A program made the position numbers and the translations under genes. The notes below the pieces were generated by a model. It worked only from the letters and a program-made list of their open reading frames with translations. It had not been told where the DNA came from and did not search any database. Of a stretch of DNA of 64,000 bases, positions 42,551 through 52,475 are shown piece by piece (within the stretch, counting starts at the first letter, position 1; each line of letters opens with the position of its first letter). Source of the DNA: an uncultured Alphaproteobacteria bacterium (lineage in GTDB: Bacteria; Pseudomonadota; Alphaproteobacteria; Micavibrionales; Micavibrionaceae); contig CALHAW010000001.1 in assembly GCA_937934135.1 (NCBI GenBank), positions 1 to 64,000 of the forward strand, written 5' to 3'.

Positions 42551-43024
42551 ATGGCACTCTTTCTTTCAAATGTTACGAATAAGCTCGATAAAAAAGGCAG
42601 GATTTCTGTGCCTTCTGCTTTTCGTGTGGCGATGAAAGAGGAAGATTTTCAGGGCGTGGTGTTGTTTCAGTCAAACAATCATCAGTGCTTAGAAGGCTTC
42701 GCCTGGTCCACAATGTCAGATATAAATAACCGTTTAGATCATTTTGATATGTTTTCAGATGCACAGGATGATTTAGCAACAGCAATTTTTGGCAGCGCCG
42801 TTCAACTTCCTTTTGATGGAGATGGGCGCATTATTTTATCAAAGAATTTAATTGATTTTGCGGGATTGTCAGATCAGGCCGTTTTTGTAGGACTGGGCAG
42901 TAAATTTCAAATTTGGAACCCGCATGACTTTGAAAAGCGCCAAGACGTAGCGCGTAAGAAAATCCAGTCTAAAAAGCTAACGCTTCCCAAAAGCGATGAC
43001 CAAAAAGGTGAGGGTAGATCATGA
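42551..43024 (+). CDS. mraZ: Transcriptional regulator MraZ
   Basis: A 157-residue AbrB-like DNA-binding protein with two MraZ half-domains: TNKLDKKGRISVPSAFR (about 10-26) and FDGDGRIILSKNLIDFAGL (about 90-108), both with the conserved DxxxR pattern. It forms ring-shaped oligomers in other bacteria and represses its own operon. It opens the dcw cluster, with rsmH overlapping its end by 4 bp. The upstream repeats probably are its own binding site. Confidence 0.93.
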   Translation: MALFLSNVTNKLDKKGRISVPSAFRVAMKEEDFQGVVLFQSNNHQCLEGFAWSTMSDINNRLDHFDMFSDAQDDLATAIFGSAVQLPFDGDGRIILSKNLIDFAGLSDQAVFVGLGSKFQIWNPHDFEKRQDVARKKIQSKKLTLPKSDDQKGEGRS

Positions 43025-43965
43025 GTGATCATTATCCTGTCATGATGAATGAAGTGTTGGAGCATTTAGCGCCGCATGCGGGCGGTGTTTACGTGGATGG
43101 CACATTTGGCGCAGGTGGTTATAGTAAAGCAATTTTAGAATTAGCCGATTGCACGGTTATTGCGATTGACCGTGACCCGAATGCAAAAAGGGCGGCAGAC
43201 GCGTTGAAAGAAAATTTTGGTGAGCGCTTTATTTTTGTTAAAGGATGTTTTGGTGATGCATTAGAGCTGGTGCAGGCGCAAGGGTTTGAGCAAGTAGATG
43301 GTTTTGTGTTGGATATTGGCGTGTCTTCTATGCAGATTGATCAGCATGAGCGTGGCTTCTCCTTTCGTTTCGATGGGCCGCTGGATATGCGGATGGGGCA
43401 AGAGGGGCAAAGCGCTGCCGATCTTGTAAATAATTTATCTGAAGAAGAGCTAGCGAATGTGATTTATCAATATGGGGAGGAGCGTTTATCCCGCCGTATT
43501 GCAAAAAAGATAGTGCTGGAACGTGCCAAAGAGCGAATTGAAACAACCGAAAAGCTGGCGGATATTATTCGTTCTGTTGTGCCGCGCTCTCCCAAAGATA
43601 AAATTGATCCGGCCACCCGTACTTTTCAAGCGCTGCGTATTGCGGTGAATGATGAGTTGGGTGAATTAAAGCGTGGTTTAGAGGCCGCACAAGCATTATT
43701 GGCAGACCAAGGTCGGTTGATTATTGTTTCTTTCCATTCTTTAGAAGATGGAATTGTTAAAAGTTTTTTCTATGAACGCGCTGGATATTCATCCAACACT
43801 TCGCGCCATCTCCCCCCTCAGATAGATATCGTTTCAGATATCGCTTTCACTCTCCCTAAAAGAAAACCGATTGATCCAACGCAAAAGGAAATATCAGAAA
43901 ATCCTCGTTCTCGTTCTGCAAAATTACGCTGTGCTATTCGGAAAAGGGAGGGCATGAATGTTTAA
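43021..43965 (+). CDS. rsmH: 16S rRNA (cytosine-1402-N4)-methyltransferase RsmH
   Basis: A 314-residue enzyme (formerly MraW) with start HYPVMMNEVLEHLAP, SAM-binding YVDGTFGAGGYSKAIL (about 20-35), and the family-specific VDGFVLDIGVSSMQID and RLIIVSFHSLEDGIVK segments. It methylates the decoding centre of 16S rRNA. It overlaps mraZ by 4 bp and ftsL by 8 bp. Confidence 0.96.
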   Translation: MSDHYPVMMNEVLEHLAPHAGGVYVDGTFGAGGYSKAILELADCTVIAIDRDPNAKRAADALKENFGERFIFVKGCFGDALELVQAQGFEQVDGFVLDIGVSSMQIDQHERGFSFRFDGPLDMRMGQEGQSAADLVNNLSEEELANVIYQYGEERLSRRIAKKIVLERAKERIETTEKLADIIRSVVPRSPKDKIDPATRTFQALRIAVNDELGELKRGLEAAQALLADQGRLIIVSFHSLEDGIVKSFFYERAGYSSNTSRHLPPQIDIVSDIAFTLPKRKPIDPTQKEISENPRSRSAKLRCAIRKREGMNV

Positions 43966-44290
43966 GATTTCTGGTCTGTTCTTTGTTCTGATTGCGCTTC
44001 TTTGTGGTGTTCTTTTGTTTAAGACAAGTCAATCTGTGCAGGGCTTAGAGAGCCGTTTGGCGAGTATTGAGGAAATTAATCAAAAAGAGAAAGATGAAAT
44101 CAGAGTGCTGGCGACGGAGTGGGATTATTTAAACAGTCCACAACGTTTAGAGAGCCTTGTGAGTGAAGGTGTGCAATCGCTTCAATCTTCGGAAGAGGCA
44201 TTTAAGAAAAATACGAATGCCTTTACCCCTGCTGTCCCGACGCGTAAACCAGATTTGATTAAAGTCAGGGGGCAAAATGGCCATCCTTAA
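43958..44290 (+). CDS. ftsL: Cell-division protein FtsL-like
   Basis: A 110-residue single-pass membrane protein: short cytoplasmic start, membrane segment at about 5-25, then a periplasmic coiled coil (about 27-65) with TEWDYLNSPQRLESLV, which matches the alphaproteobacterial FtsL pattern. FtsL joins FtsQ and FtsB and activates FtsWI. Identification rests on structure and position between rsmH and ftsI, since the sequence is poorly conserved. It overlaps ftsI by 14 bp. Confidence 0.85.
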   Translation: MFKISGLFFVLIALLCGVLLFKTSQSVQGLESRLASIEEINQKEKDEIRVLATEWDYLNSPQRLESLVSEGVQSLQSSEEAFKKNTNAFTPAVPTRKPDLIKVRGQNGHP

Positions 44291-46013
44291 TCAAACAAAG
44301 CGAATTTATCTCGCCTCGGCGCATCATACATGTATTGAAAAGGCGCGTAGTCGTTCGATGATTATTATGGGTGTGTTCTTGTTTTTTTATATTATCGTGG
44401 GCGCGCGCGTGATTGATTTATGTGTTATTCAATCTTCCGCACAAAAAAATATTGAAGGGTTTGAAGTTGCAAAGCATTTAACACCAAATGATAAGGCGCA
44501 GCAATATCGCGGAGATATTGTTGACCGTAATGGGATTATTTTGGCGCGTTCTTTAAAAACGCTCTCGCTTTATGCGGATCCTAAAATGGTTGAAAACCCT
44601 GTTGAGGTTGCGAAAAATATCTCTAATCTTTTTGTCGATGTTCCGTATGGTTCGTTATTGCAAAAATTACAAAGCAAGAAACGGTTTGTTTGGATTAAAC
44701 GGGATGTAACGCCAGAAGAACAAGAAAAAATATTACAAGCAGGCTATCCAGGCCTATCTTTTAAGCAAGAAACGCAACGTGTGTACCCACAAGATGCTTT
44801 GACGTCCCATGTTGTGGGGACAACAGGATCGGAAATGCAGGGTCTATCTGGAATTGAAGCCAGTTTTGATGGTCTGCTTAAAGAAAAGAGTGATGAATTA
44901 CGCCTGACTATTGATGTGCGCCTTCAACATGCGTTACGCCAAGAGATGCTCGAGGTTATTGAACGGCATAAAGCCAAAGGCGGTGCAGGCGTAATCATGG
45001 ATGTAAATAGTGGAGAGGTTCTGTCGATTGTCTCACTGCCCGATTTTAACCCATATCATTATAATGAAGCAAAAAATAACGAAGTGTTCAATAAGGCGAC
45101 TTTAGGGGTATATGAGCTTGGTTCAACTTTTAAAATTTTCTCAACGGCGGCGCTTCTTGAAAAATCAAATCGAAATATTTCAAGTATCTTTGATGTCCGT
45201 CAACCCATTGAGGTAGGGCGATTTAAAATCCGTGATTACCATCCAGAAAAACGTGTTCTCACGACCCCTGAAGTATTTATCCATTCTTCTAATATTGGTT
45301 CTGCGATGATGGCGCAAGAAGTAGGAACAGAAAGTTTGAAGAATTTTTATCAAGATATTGGTTTAATTGATGCACCAGATTTTGAATTACAAGAAGTAGG
45401 GCGTCCGATTGTGCCGCTTCCGTGGCGTGAAGTGAATACTTTAACGGCGGCATATGGTCATGGTATTGCGGTGTCACCATTACAACTTGTCAGCGCCGCG
45501 GCGTCTATCGTTAATGGTGGTTTTCTTGTTAAACCAACATTGCTGATTAATCATAGTAAAACACAAGAAGATAAAAAAGTACGCGTTGTATCCGATAAAA
45601 CGGCGCACCGTATGCGTCAAATGTTGCGCCTTGTTGTTTCCGAAGGCACGGGTGGCAGTGCGGATGTACAGGGTTTTTTAGTGGGCGGTAAAACAGGAAC
45701 GGCAGAAAAGCCAGGTAAAAAGGGGTATAACCGAAAAAGTCTGATTTCTTCTTTCTTGGGGGTCTTTCCAATGGATAAGCCAAAATACGCGGTATTTGTC
45801 ATGGTTGATGAACCGCAAGGAATTAAGGCAACGTATGGTTACGCCACGGGCGGATGGGTTGGCGCGCCGACAGTACGCGGTGTGATTGAACGCATGGTGT
45901 CTGTTTTAAATTTAAAACCCAATGAAACAGATAATGGATTTGAAGGCAGTTTAATGCGGTATGTGAAAACAAAAGAACAGTTGCGTAAGGAGAAAGATAT
46001 TGCAAATCATTAA
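44277..46013 (+). CDS. ftsI: Septal peptidoglycan transpeptidase FtsI (PBP3)
   Basis: A 578-residue class B penicillin-binding protein with one N-terminal membrane segment (about 29-50), a pedestal domain beginning RGDIVDRNGIILA, and a transpeptidase domain with active-site STFK (Ser283), SSN (337-339) and KTG (472-474). It crosslinks peptidoglycan at the division septum with FtsW. The 3' end overlaps the start of murE by 14 bp and carries the murE ribosome-binding site. Confidence 0.95.
   Translation: MAILNQTKRIYLASAHHTCIEKARSRSMIIMGVFLFFYIIVGARVIDLCVIQSSAQKNIEGFEVAKHLTPNDKAQQYRGDIVDRNGIILARSLKTLSLYADPKMVENPVEVAKNISNLFVDVPYGSLLQKLQSKKRFVWIKRDVTPEEQEKILQAGYPGLSFKQETQRVYPQDALTSHVVGTTGSEMQGLSGIEASFDGLLKEKSDELRLTIDVRLQHALRQEMLEVIERHKAKGGAGVIMDVNSGEVLSIVSLPDFNPYHYNEAKNNEVFNKATLGVYELGSTFKIFSTAALLEKSNRNISSIFDVRQPIEVGRFKIRDYHPEKRVLTTPEVFIHSSNIGSAMMAQEVGTESLKNFYQDIGLIDAPDFELQEVGRPIVPLPWREVNTLTAAYGHGIAVSPLQLVSAAASIVNGGFLVKPTLLINHSKTQEDKKVRVVSDKTAHRMRQMLRLVVSEGTGGSADVQGFLVGGKTGTAEKPGKKGYNRKSLISSFLGVFPMDKPKYAVFVMVDEPQGIKATYGYATGGWVGAPTVRGVIERMVSVLNLKPNETDNGFEGSLMRYVKTKEQLRKEKDIANH
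45987..46002 (+). promoter_or_regulatory. Ribosome-binding site deciding the murE TTG start
   Basis: AAGGAG at 45987-45992, spaced 7 nt from TTG at 46000, lies inside the ftsI coding region. Confidence 0.8.
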
Positions 46014-47445
46014 AAATATAGATGATTTTATCGAAACCGATATGAGCTTGTTAACGGGTGTCACATCTGATAGCCGACAAGTTAAAAAAGGATATCTTTT
46101 TGCGGCGTTACCTGGCACGAAGGCGGATGGTTCTGGTTATATTGATGATGCCATTGTGCATGGGGCGAGCCATATTTTATTGCGTGAGGATGCTACAATT
46201 GAAGAGCAAGAGGGCGTGACGTATTTTCGTGTTGAAAACCCGCGTCAGGTTTTTACGCAAATTGTTTCTAAATTTTTTAAATTACAGCCTGAAAATATTG
46301 TTGCCGTAACGGGGACAAGTGGAAAAACATCAACTGTTACGTTTGTTCAACAAATTTGGCATTTATCGGGTCAAACCAAATGTGCGTCTTTAGGAACGTT
46401 GGGTGTGCGGGGGCCGGGTATGATGAAATATGGTCGCCTAACGACGCCAGATGCAGAGCAACTACATGCGGAATTAGCGGATTTAGCGGCAGTAGGGATT
46501 CAGCATTTGGCAATGGAAGCTTCCAGCCATGGGTTGGATCAATTCCGCCTTGATGGTGTAAAAGTAAAAGCCGCGGCCTTTACAAATTTATCGCGTGATC
46601 ATTTAGATTATCACAAAGATATGGATGAATATTTTGATGCAAAAGCGCGGCTTTTTTCAGAAGTAATGTCGCAAGGTAGTAAAGCTGTTTTAAATTCAGA
46701 TGATAAATATTATCCCAAATTACAAGAGATGTGCCAGGCAAATAATCATGACGTTATTTCTTTTGGTAAAAATGGCGACATAATCAAAATAAAAAATATT
46801 ACCCCCTTACCACATGGTCAGAATGTTTCTTTTTCTGTGAAGGGGGATGAATATGATGTGACATTGCCATTGGTAGGAGAATTTCAAGTAATGAATGCGC
46901 TTTGCGCGCTGGGCTTGGTTTTGTCCTTAGATTTCGATCCAGCAAAATACAGTGTGACATTAGAAAAATTACGCGGCGTTCCGGGGCGTTTACAATTAGT
47001 GGAAGGTCATCCAAAAGCAGCAATTTATGTTGATTATGCCCATAAGCCTGCGGCCTTAGAGACGGTGCTTAAAACATTGCGTCCGCATACGGTGGGTAAA
47101 TTGGTTTGTGTGTTTGGATGTGGTGGTAACCGCGATCCAGGTAAGCGCGCCATAATGGGTAAGATTGCAACAGATTTAGCGGATAAAGTGATTATCACAG
47201 ACGACAATCCCCGTTATGAAGACGCCGCAGAAATTAGAAAACAAGTTTTAGAGGTAGCGCCTAATGCAACCGAGATTGCAGACCGTGCGCAGGCGATAGA
47301 AAGAACCATAAAAGAATTAAAAGAAGGTGACGTTCTGGTGATTGCCGGTAAGGGGCATGAGCAAGGGCAGATTATCGGCGAAAAAGTTTTACCGTTTGAT
47401 GATTTAGAAGAAGCAAAAAAAGTGATAGAGAAAGTGGGTATTTAA
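46000..47445 (+). CDS. murE: UDP-MurNAc-tripeptide synthetase MurE
   Basis: A 481-residue Mur ligase that adds meso-diaminopimelate to UDP-MurNAc-L-Ala-D-Glu. ATP motif VAVTGTSGKTST is near 104-115, and TDDNPR in the C-terminal domain is the mark of DAP-adding enzymes. The start is a TTG at 46000: a consensus AAGGAG at 45987-45992 lies 7 nt before it, and the next Met at residue 15 would cut into the first strand. It overlaps ftsI by 14 bp and murF by 1 bp. Confidence 0.94.
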   Translation: MQIIKNIDDFIETDMSLLTGVTSDSRQVKKGYLFAALPGTKADGSGYIDDAIVHGASHILLREDATIEEQEGVTYFRVENPRQVFTQIVSKFFKLQPENIVAVTGTSGKTSTVTFVQQIWHLSGQTKCASLGTLGVRGPGMMKYGRLTTPDAEQLHAELADLAAVGIQHLAMEASSHGLDQFRLDGVKVKAAAFTNLSRDHLDYHKDMDEYFDAKARLFSEVMSQGSKAVLNSDDKYYPKLQEMCQANNHDVISFGKNGDIIKIKNITPLPHGQNVSFSVKGDEYDVTLPLVGEFQVMNALCALGLVLSLDFDPAKYSVTLEKLRGVPGRLQLVEGHPKAAIYVDYAHKPAALETVLKTLRPHTVGKLVCVFGCGGNRDPGKRAIMGKIATDLADKVIITDDNPRYEDAAEIRKQVLEVAPNATEIADRAQAIERTIKELKEGDVLVIAGKGHEQGQIIGEKVLPFDDLEEAKKVIEKVGI

Positions 47446-48875
47446 TGATTCAATCCAATATTATTTGGACGGCAAAGGAAGCTGTTGAGGCAACAAAAGG
47501 TGTTACAACAGGTGAATGGAATATCACAGGACTGTCTATTGATAGCCGCACTATTTCTGCGGGTGATCTTTTTATTGCATTAGATGGTGAATTTGGAAAT
47601 GGGCATGATTATGTTGTGGATGCGATTAATAAGGGCGCTGTTGCAGCGGTTGTATCACAGGAAATTGATGACGTTTCATCAGATCGACTTCTTATTGTTG
47701 AAGATACTTTAACGGCGATGCAGGCATTGGCGCATCATGCCCGCGCACGCACCGCGGCCAAAATAATTGGTATTACGGGCAGCGTTGGTAAGACAGGTAC
47801 AAAAGAAATGTTGGCACATGCTTTCAGTACTTTGGGGCAAACGCATGCCAGTATTAAGAGCTATAATAATCATTGGGGTGTTCCATACACGGTGGCGTCT
47901 ATGCATGCGGGGACTGATTACGGTATTTTTGAAATGGGAATGAATAACCCAAATGAAATAAGCCCATTGAGCCAGATGGTAAAGCCAGATATCGCAATTA
48001 TCACGACCATTTCCCCTGTTCATGTTGGTAATTTCACAGATGGATTGGATGGTATCATTGCCGCAAAAGCAGAAATTTTTGATGGTGTATTAGACGGGGG
48101 TTGTGTTGTTTTAAATCGTGATATTGCATCCTTTGATATTTTAAATAAAAAAGCAGAAGATAAAGCGCTGTCTGTCTATTCATTTGGAGAGCATCAATCT
48201 GCACAGGCAAGATTAATAAATTGCCTTGAAGCAGCAAATGGATCGCGTGTTACAGCAAATATTTTGAACGAAGAAGTGAAATATACATTGCAAGTTCCGG
48301 GTAAGCATATTGCAATAAATTCTTTGAGTATTTTATTAGCGGTTAAATTAGCGGGCGGTGATATTCAACAGGCGGCAAAAGCACTGGAAAAACAAGAAGC
48401 GATTATTGGGCGCGGGAAAAGGGAATACCTAGATTTTGGTGAAAAAGATAATCCCGTTACATTAATTGATGAAAGTTATAATGCCTCCCCTGTGGCAATG
48501 TCGGCGGCCTTTAAAGTGCTGGCATTGGTTGATCCGGGGCGTGGGGGACGGCGTATTGCTATTTTAGGTGATATGTTGGAATTGGGCCATGATAGCGATA
48601 AGCTTCATGAAGACCTTGCCCTGCCGATAAAGGCGGCCAATATTGATTTGGTTTATACCTGTGGAAAGCACATGAAGAAGTTACATGACTGTTTACCTGC
48701 CAACCAACGTGGTGGATATCGCCCCAATAGTAAGGAATTATCCCAAATTGTACCTGATGTTTTAACGCCAGGTGATGTTGTGATGGTAAAAGGATCATTA
48801 GGGAGTAAAATGGGTTTAATCGTTGAGGCGCTCCGCGCATTTCCAGTCAAAATTATAAAAAAGAAAAAAGTTTAA
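47445..48875 (+). CDS. murF: UDP-MurNAc-pentapeptide synthetase MurF
   Basis: A 476-residue Mur ligase adding D-Ala-D-Ala. It has the substrate-binding start [12 protein letters not shown] and [19 protein letters not shown], the ATP loop [17 protein letters not shown], and the central [10 protein letters not shown]. Length and motifs are normal. The start overlaps the murE stop by one base, and mraY follows after 2 bp. Confidence 0.95.
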   Translation: MIQSNIIWTAKEAVEATKGVTTGEWNITGLSIDSRTISAGDLFIALDGEFGNGHDYVVDAINKGAVAAVVSQEIDDVSSDRLLIVEDTLTAMQALAHHARARTAAKIIGITGSVGKTGTKEMLAHAFSTLGQTHASIKSYNNHWGVPYTVASMHAGTDYGIFEMGMNNPNEISPLSQMVKPDIAIITTISPVHVGNFTDGLDGIIAAKAEIFDGVLDGGCVVLNRDIASFDILNKKAEDKALSVYSFGEHQSAQARLINCLEAANGSRVTANILNEEVKYTLQVPGKHIAINSLSILLAVKLAGGDIQQAAKALEKQEAIIGRGKREYLDFGEKDNPVTLIDESYNASPVAMSAAFKVLALVDPGRGGRRIAILGDMLELGHDSDKLHEDLALPIKAANIDLVYTCGKHMKKLHDCLPANQRGGYRPNSKELSQIVPDVLTPGDVVMVKGSLGSKMGLIVEALRAFPVKIIKKKKV

Positions 48876-48877
48876 TC

Positions 48878-49963
48878 ATGCTGTATCATCTTCTTTATCC
48901 TCTTGCCGAAGACTTCTCTATTTTCAATTTATTTCGTTATTTGACGTTCAGGACAGGGGGCGCAATAATGACGTCCTTAATTATTAGTTTTTTAATTGGG
49001 CCAGGTGTTATTCGCTGGCTTAAGAAAAAACAAAAAGAAGGACAGCCTATTCGTAAAGATGGTCCCGAAGGCCATTTTAAAAAAGCGGGAACGCCAACAA
49101 TGGGGGGATTGATGATCCTTGTTTCTGCGGGAGCGTCTGTCTTGCTTTGGGCGGATTTGTCTAATCCGTATGTGTTTATTGTGGCGGGTGTGATTACAGG
49201 GTTTGGTTTAATCGGGCTGGCAGATGATTATGCGAAGCTGACAAAAAGATCGCATCAGGGCATCTCCGGAAAAAGTAGATTGTTTTTTGAAGGCTTGATC
49301 GCGTTTTTGGCAGTGGCAGCCTATTTAAATTTTACAACGACGGAGCTTGCAACAGGATTAGCCATTCCTTTTATGAAGGATTATTTATTACCGCTGGGCA
49401 TATTTATTATGCCGTTCGCTGTTTTGGTGATGGTTGGAACGGCCAATGCCGTGAATTTAACCGATGGTCTTGATGGATTGGCGATTGTTCCCGTGATGAT
49501 TGCCGCCGCGTGTTTTGGGCTGATTAGTTATCTTGTTGGGAATGCGATTTTTGCGGATTATTTAGGTGTTACTTTTGTACCAGGTGCGGGGGAATTAGCG
49601 ATTATCTGTGGCGCGTTGATTGGCGCAGGCATGGGTTTTCTTTGGTTTAATGCCCCGCCTGCCATGGTGTTTATGGGGGATACAGGGTCGCTTTCAATGG
49701 GCGCAGGTCTGGGGGCGATTGCCATTATTGTAAAGCATGAGCTTGTGTTGTTGATTATTGGGGGCTTGTTTGTGGTTGAGACTTTGTCTGTTATTATTCA
49801 AGTGGCCTCGTTCAAATTGACGGGAAAGCGGGTCTTTAGGATGGCGCCTATTCATCATCATTTTGAAAAAAAGGGATGGTCTGAACCAACGGTTGTCATT
49901 CGTTTTTGGATTATCTCTGTGATTTTGGCTTTGGTTGGATTGGCGACACTTAAGCTTCGATGA
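48878..49963 (+). CDS. mraY: Phospho-MurNAc-pentapeptide transferase MraY
   Basis: A 361-residue integral membrane enzyme forming lipid I on undecaprenyl phosphate. Diagnostic segments are the [13 protein letters not shown] loop, [11 protein letters not shown] with catalytic Asp residues, TDGLDGLAI and the [11 protein letters not shown] near the end. About ten membrane segments are present. It overlaps murD by 4 bp. Confidence 0.96.
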   Translation: MLYHLLYPLAEDFSIFNLFRYLTFRTGGAIMTSLIISFLIGPGVIRWLKKKQKEGQPIRKDGPEGHFKKAGTPTMGGLMILVSAGASVLLWADLSNPYVFIVAGVITGFGLIGLADDYAKLTKRSHQGISGKSRLFFEGLIAFLAVAAYLNFTTTELATGLAIPFMKDYLLPLGIFIMPFAVLVMVGTANAVNLTDGLDGLAIVPVMIAAACFGLISYLVGNAIFADYLGVTFVPGAGELAIICGALIGAGMGFLWFNAPPAMVFMGDTGSLSMGAGLGAIAIIVKHELVLLIIGGLFVVETLSVIIQVASFKLTGKRVFRMAPIHHHFEKKGWSEPTVVIRFWIISVILALVGLATLKLR

Positions 49964-51342
49964 TTGATCTAGCCCCTTACGCCGAAAAATTACAAAATGG
50001 ACCAGTTGCTGTTTTTGGTTTAGGGCTTTCTGGCCTGTCTGTTGTTGCGGCCTTGGTGAAGGCGGGGTTTGACGTGACCGCCTATGATGATAATGCAGAG
50101 AATTGTAAAAAAGCCGAAGCACTTGGCGCGTCTATAGAAGATGTAACATCCAAAAACTTATCAGGTTTTCATTTTTTAATGCTGGCTCCCGGTGTGCCGT
50201 ATCAATTTGAACCGCATGGGGTTGTTATAAATGCCCAAAAATATGATGTAGAAATTATTGGTGATATTGAATTATTAAACCGTATTGATCACGGTAAAAA
50301 AGTGATAGGTATTACCGGAACCAATGGCAAATCAACGACAACGGCGTTGATGGCACATACTCTTAAAGAAGCAGGTGTGCGCGCAGAAATGGCAGGCAAT
50401 ATTGGCGTGCCTGTGTGTGATGTAAATATGGATAAAATTGATGTTTTGATTTTAGAAATATCGTCTTACCAGCTCGACCTTTGCCCGACATTTAGACCCG
50501 ATATTTCGGTTCTTTTGAATATTACACAAGACCATATTGACCGACATGGCAGTTTGTTAAATTATATTGAAGCTAAAGAAATTATTTTAGATGGCGAGGG
50601 CGTTGGCATTGTGGGCGTTGATAATGACTACACCCAAGAAAGCTTTAACCGTTCTTTCTTTAAAGGACAACGCAATATGATTCCTGTTTCTGTTAAAAGT
50701 GAGGTAACAGAAGGCTTCTTTGTCAAAGATGGTGTTTTGTTTACCAATAAAAAAGGAAATAATGCAGAAGTCTTTTCTTTAACAGGGTTTGATACATTAA
50801 AAGGGCAGCATAATTATCAGAATATGGCCTGCGTTTTTGCAGTGGCGGGTGAATTAGTGCTTGCAGAAAAAGATATAGAGCGATCTTTTCAAAATTTTAA
50901 AGGGTTAGCGCACCGCCAATATCAAGTGACGCAATCTGATAATATTACTTTTATTAATGACAGTAAGGCGACCAATGCAGAAGCCGCAGCGAAAGCCTTA
51001 TCGAGCTATGATAACATTTATTGGATCATTGGTGGGCAAGCAAAAGAGGGTGGCTTGAGCGGCCTTGAAATCTTTAAAGATAAAATTGTAAAAACCTATT
51101 TAATTGGTGAGGCATCAGATGAGTTTGCTGTTTGGCTTAAAAAATATGGTTTTGATTTTAAGAAATGTAAGACATTAGATAAAGCCGTTGATAAAGCCTA
51201 TAAAGAAGCCAAAAAAAATAAAGAAACAGAGACGGTTATCCTTCTTTCTCCCGCTTGTGCGTCATGGGATCAGTTTTCATCATTTGAAAAACGGGGCGAC
51301 GCCTTTACAGCCAAAGTATTAGAATTAACGAGTAAATCATGA
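49960..51342 (+). CDS. murD: UDP-MurNAc-L-Ala:D-Glu ligase MurD
   Basis: A 460-residue Mur ligase. The N-terminal Rossmann-like [17 protein letters not shown] binds the UDP-sugar, [17 protein letters not shown] is the ATP loop, [10 protein letters not shown] and the late [13 protein letters not shown] and [12 protein letters not shown] are family-specific. It adds D-Glu to UDP-MurNAc-L-Ala. Overlaps of 4 bp occur on both sides (mraY and ftsW). Confidence 0.95.
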   Translation: MIDLAPYAEKLQNGPVAVFGLGLSGLSVVAALVKAGFDVTAYDDNAENCKKAEALGASIEDVTSKNLSGFHFLMLAPGVPYQFEPHGVVINAQKYDVEIIGDIELLNRIDHGKKVIGITGTNGKSTTTALMAHTLKEAGVRAEMAGNIGVPVCDVNMDKIDVLILEISSYQLDLCPTFRPDISVLLNITQDHIDRHGSLLNYIEAKEIILDGEGVGIVGVDNDYTQESFNRSFFKGQRNMIPVSVKSEVTEGFFVKDGVLFTNKKGNNAEVFSLTGFDTLKGQHNYQNMACVFAVAGELVLAEKDIERSFQNFKGLAHRQYQVTQSDNITFINDSKATNAEAAAKALSSYDNIYWIIGGQAKEGGLSGLEIFKDKIVKTYLIGEASDEFAVWLKKYGFDFKKCKTLDKAVDKAYKEAKKNKETETVILLSPACASWDQFSSFEKRGDAFTAKVLELTSKS

Positions 51343-52469
51343 AGCTTTTTTCCCGTACCAATCAATCTTTCATTGCGCAATGGTGGTGGACCCTTGATAA
51401 AGTTTTATTTGGGTTGATTTTAACGCTTATGGTGTTTGGTATTGCCTTGGTGGCAACGGCCAGCCCGCCTGTGGCGGTGCGTATTGGGTTGGGCGAATAT
51501 CATTTCTTGTTCAGGCATGTTTTTATTTTATTGATGTCTTTAAGCGTGATGATAGGTGTTTCTTTTCTGAGCGCGCGGCAAATTTGGCGTTTTTCTTTTG
51601 TCGTGATGGTGCTTAGCTTTATGGCACTTATTTACGTTTTGCTTTTTGGAGCGGAGATTAAAGGCGCGCAGCGTTGGATTCATCTTCCTGGATTTTCCCT
51701 ACAGCCCAGTGAATTTGCAAAATCTTCTTTTATTGTGGTGGTGGCGTGGTTCTTATCCATTAAAAAAGAACAGAAGGATTTCCCTGCTATTAAAATTATA
51801 TCGGTTTTATTTGGCGTATTGATCAGTTTAATTATTCTGCAACCTGATATTGGAACAACCTTTATTGTAATTACGGGGTTTTTAACGGTAATTTTTTTGG
51901 CAGGCTTGCCGTTTCGTATTATTGCCCTTTTATTAGGAGCGGGAATAGTGTTGCTTATTTTAATTTACTTTTCCTTCTCGCATTTTCAAAGCCGGATCGA
52001 TCGCTTTTTAAGCCCAGAGAGCGGTGACACGTTTCAAATTGAACGCTCGCTTGATGCGTTTCGCCAAGGGGGCATTTGGGGGACGGGTCCAGGGCAGGGC
52101 AATGTAAAGCTTGGCATTCCTGATTCTCACAGCGATTTCATTTTTTCTGTCGCAGGGGAGGAACTCGGCTTTCTCTTTATTATATTATTGGTGGGGCTTT
52201 ATGGGGTGATTGTTATTAGGGGGCTTAATAAAGTTATGGATAATAAAGATGTTTTTGTTATCCTTGCCGGCGGTGGAATCCTTACTATTTTTGGAATACA
52301 GACCATTATTCACATGGGTTCGGCGCTGAGTCTATTGCCGACTAAGGGGATGACTTTGCCTTTTATCAGTTATGGGGGGTCTTCCTTGTTGTCGATGAGC
52401 GTCGCAATGGGTATGGTATTAGCCTTAACACGGCGAAGCGCCAGATCAGGAATTATTGTAAAAAAGTAA
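51339..52469 (+). CDS. ftsW: Septal peptidoglycan polymerase FtsW
   Basis: A 376-residue SEDS-family membrane protein with about ten membrane segments. Family motifs include GAQRWIHLPGFSLQPSEFAK, LLQPDIGTT-like ILQPDIGTTFIV, the GPGQGNVK-LGIPDSHSDFIFSVAGEELGF loop with the catalytic-region Asp, and MTLPFISYGGSSLL. With FtsI it builds septal wall. It overlaps murD by 4 bp; murG follows after 6 bp. Confidence 0.95.
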   Translation: MKLFSRTNQSFIAQWWWTLDKVLFGLILTLMVFGIALVATASPPVAVRIGLGEYHFLFRHVFILLMSLSVMIGVSFLSARQIWRFSFVVMVLSFMALIYVLLFGAEIKGAQRWIHLPGFSLQPSEFAKSSFIVVVAWFLSIKKEQKDFPAIKIISVLFGVLISLIILQPDIGTTFIVITGFLTVIFLAGLPFRIIALLLGAGIVLLILIYFSFSHFQSRIDRFLSPESGDTFQIERSLDAFRQGGIWGTGPGQGNVKLGIPDSHSDFIFSVAGEELGFLFIILLVGLYGVIVIRGLNKVMDNKDVFVILAGGGILTIFGIQTIIHMGSALSLLPTKGMTLPFISYGGSSLLSMSVAMGMVLALTRRSARSGIIVKK

Positions 52470-52475
52470 AGTGAT

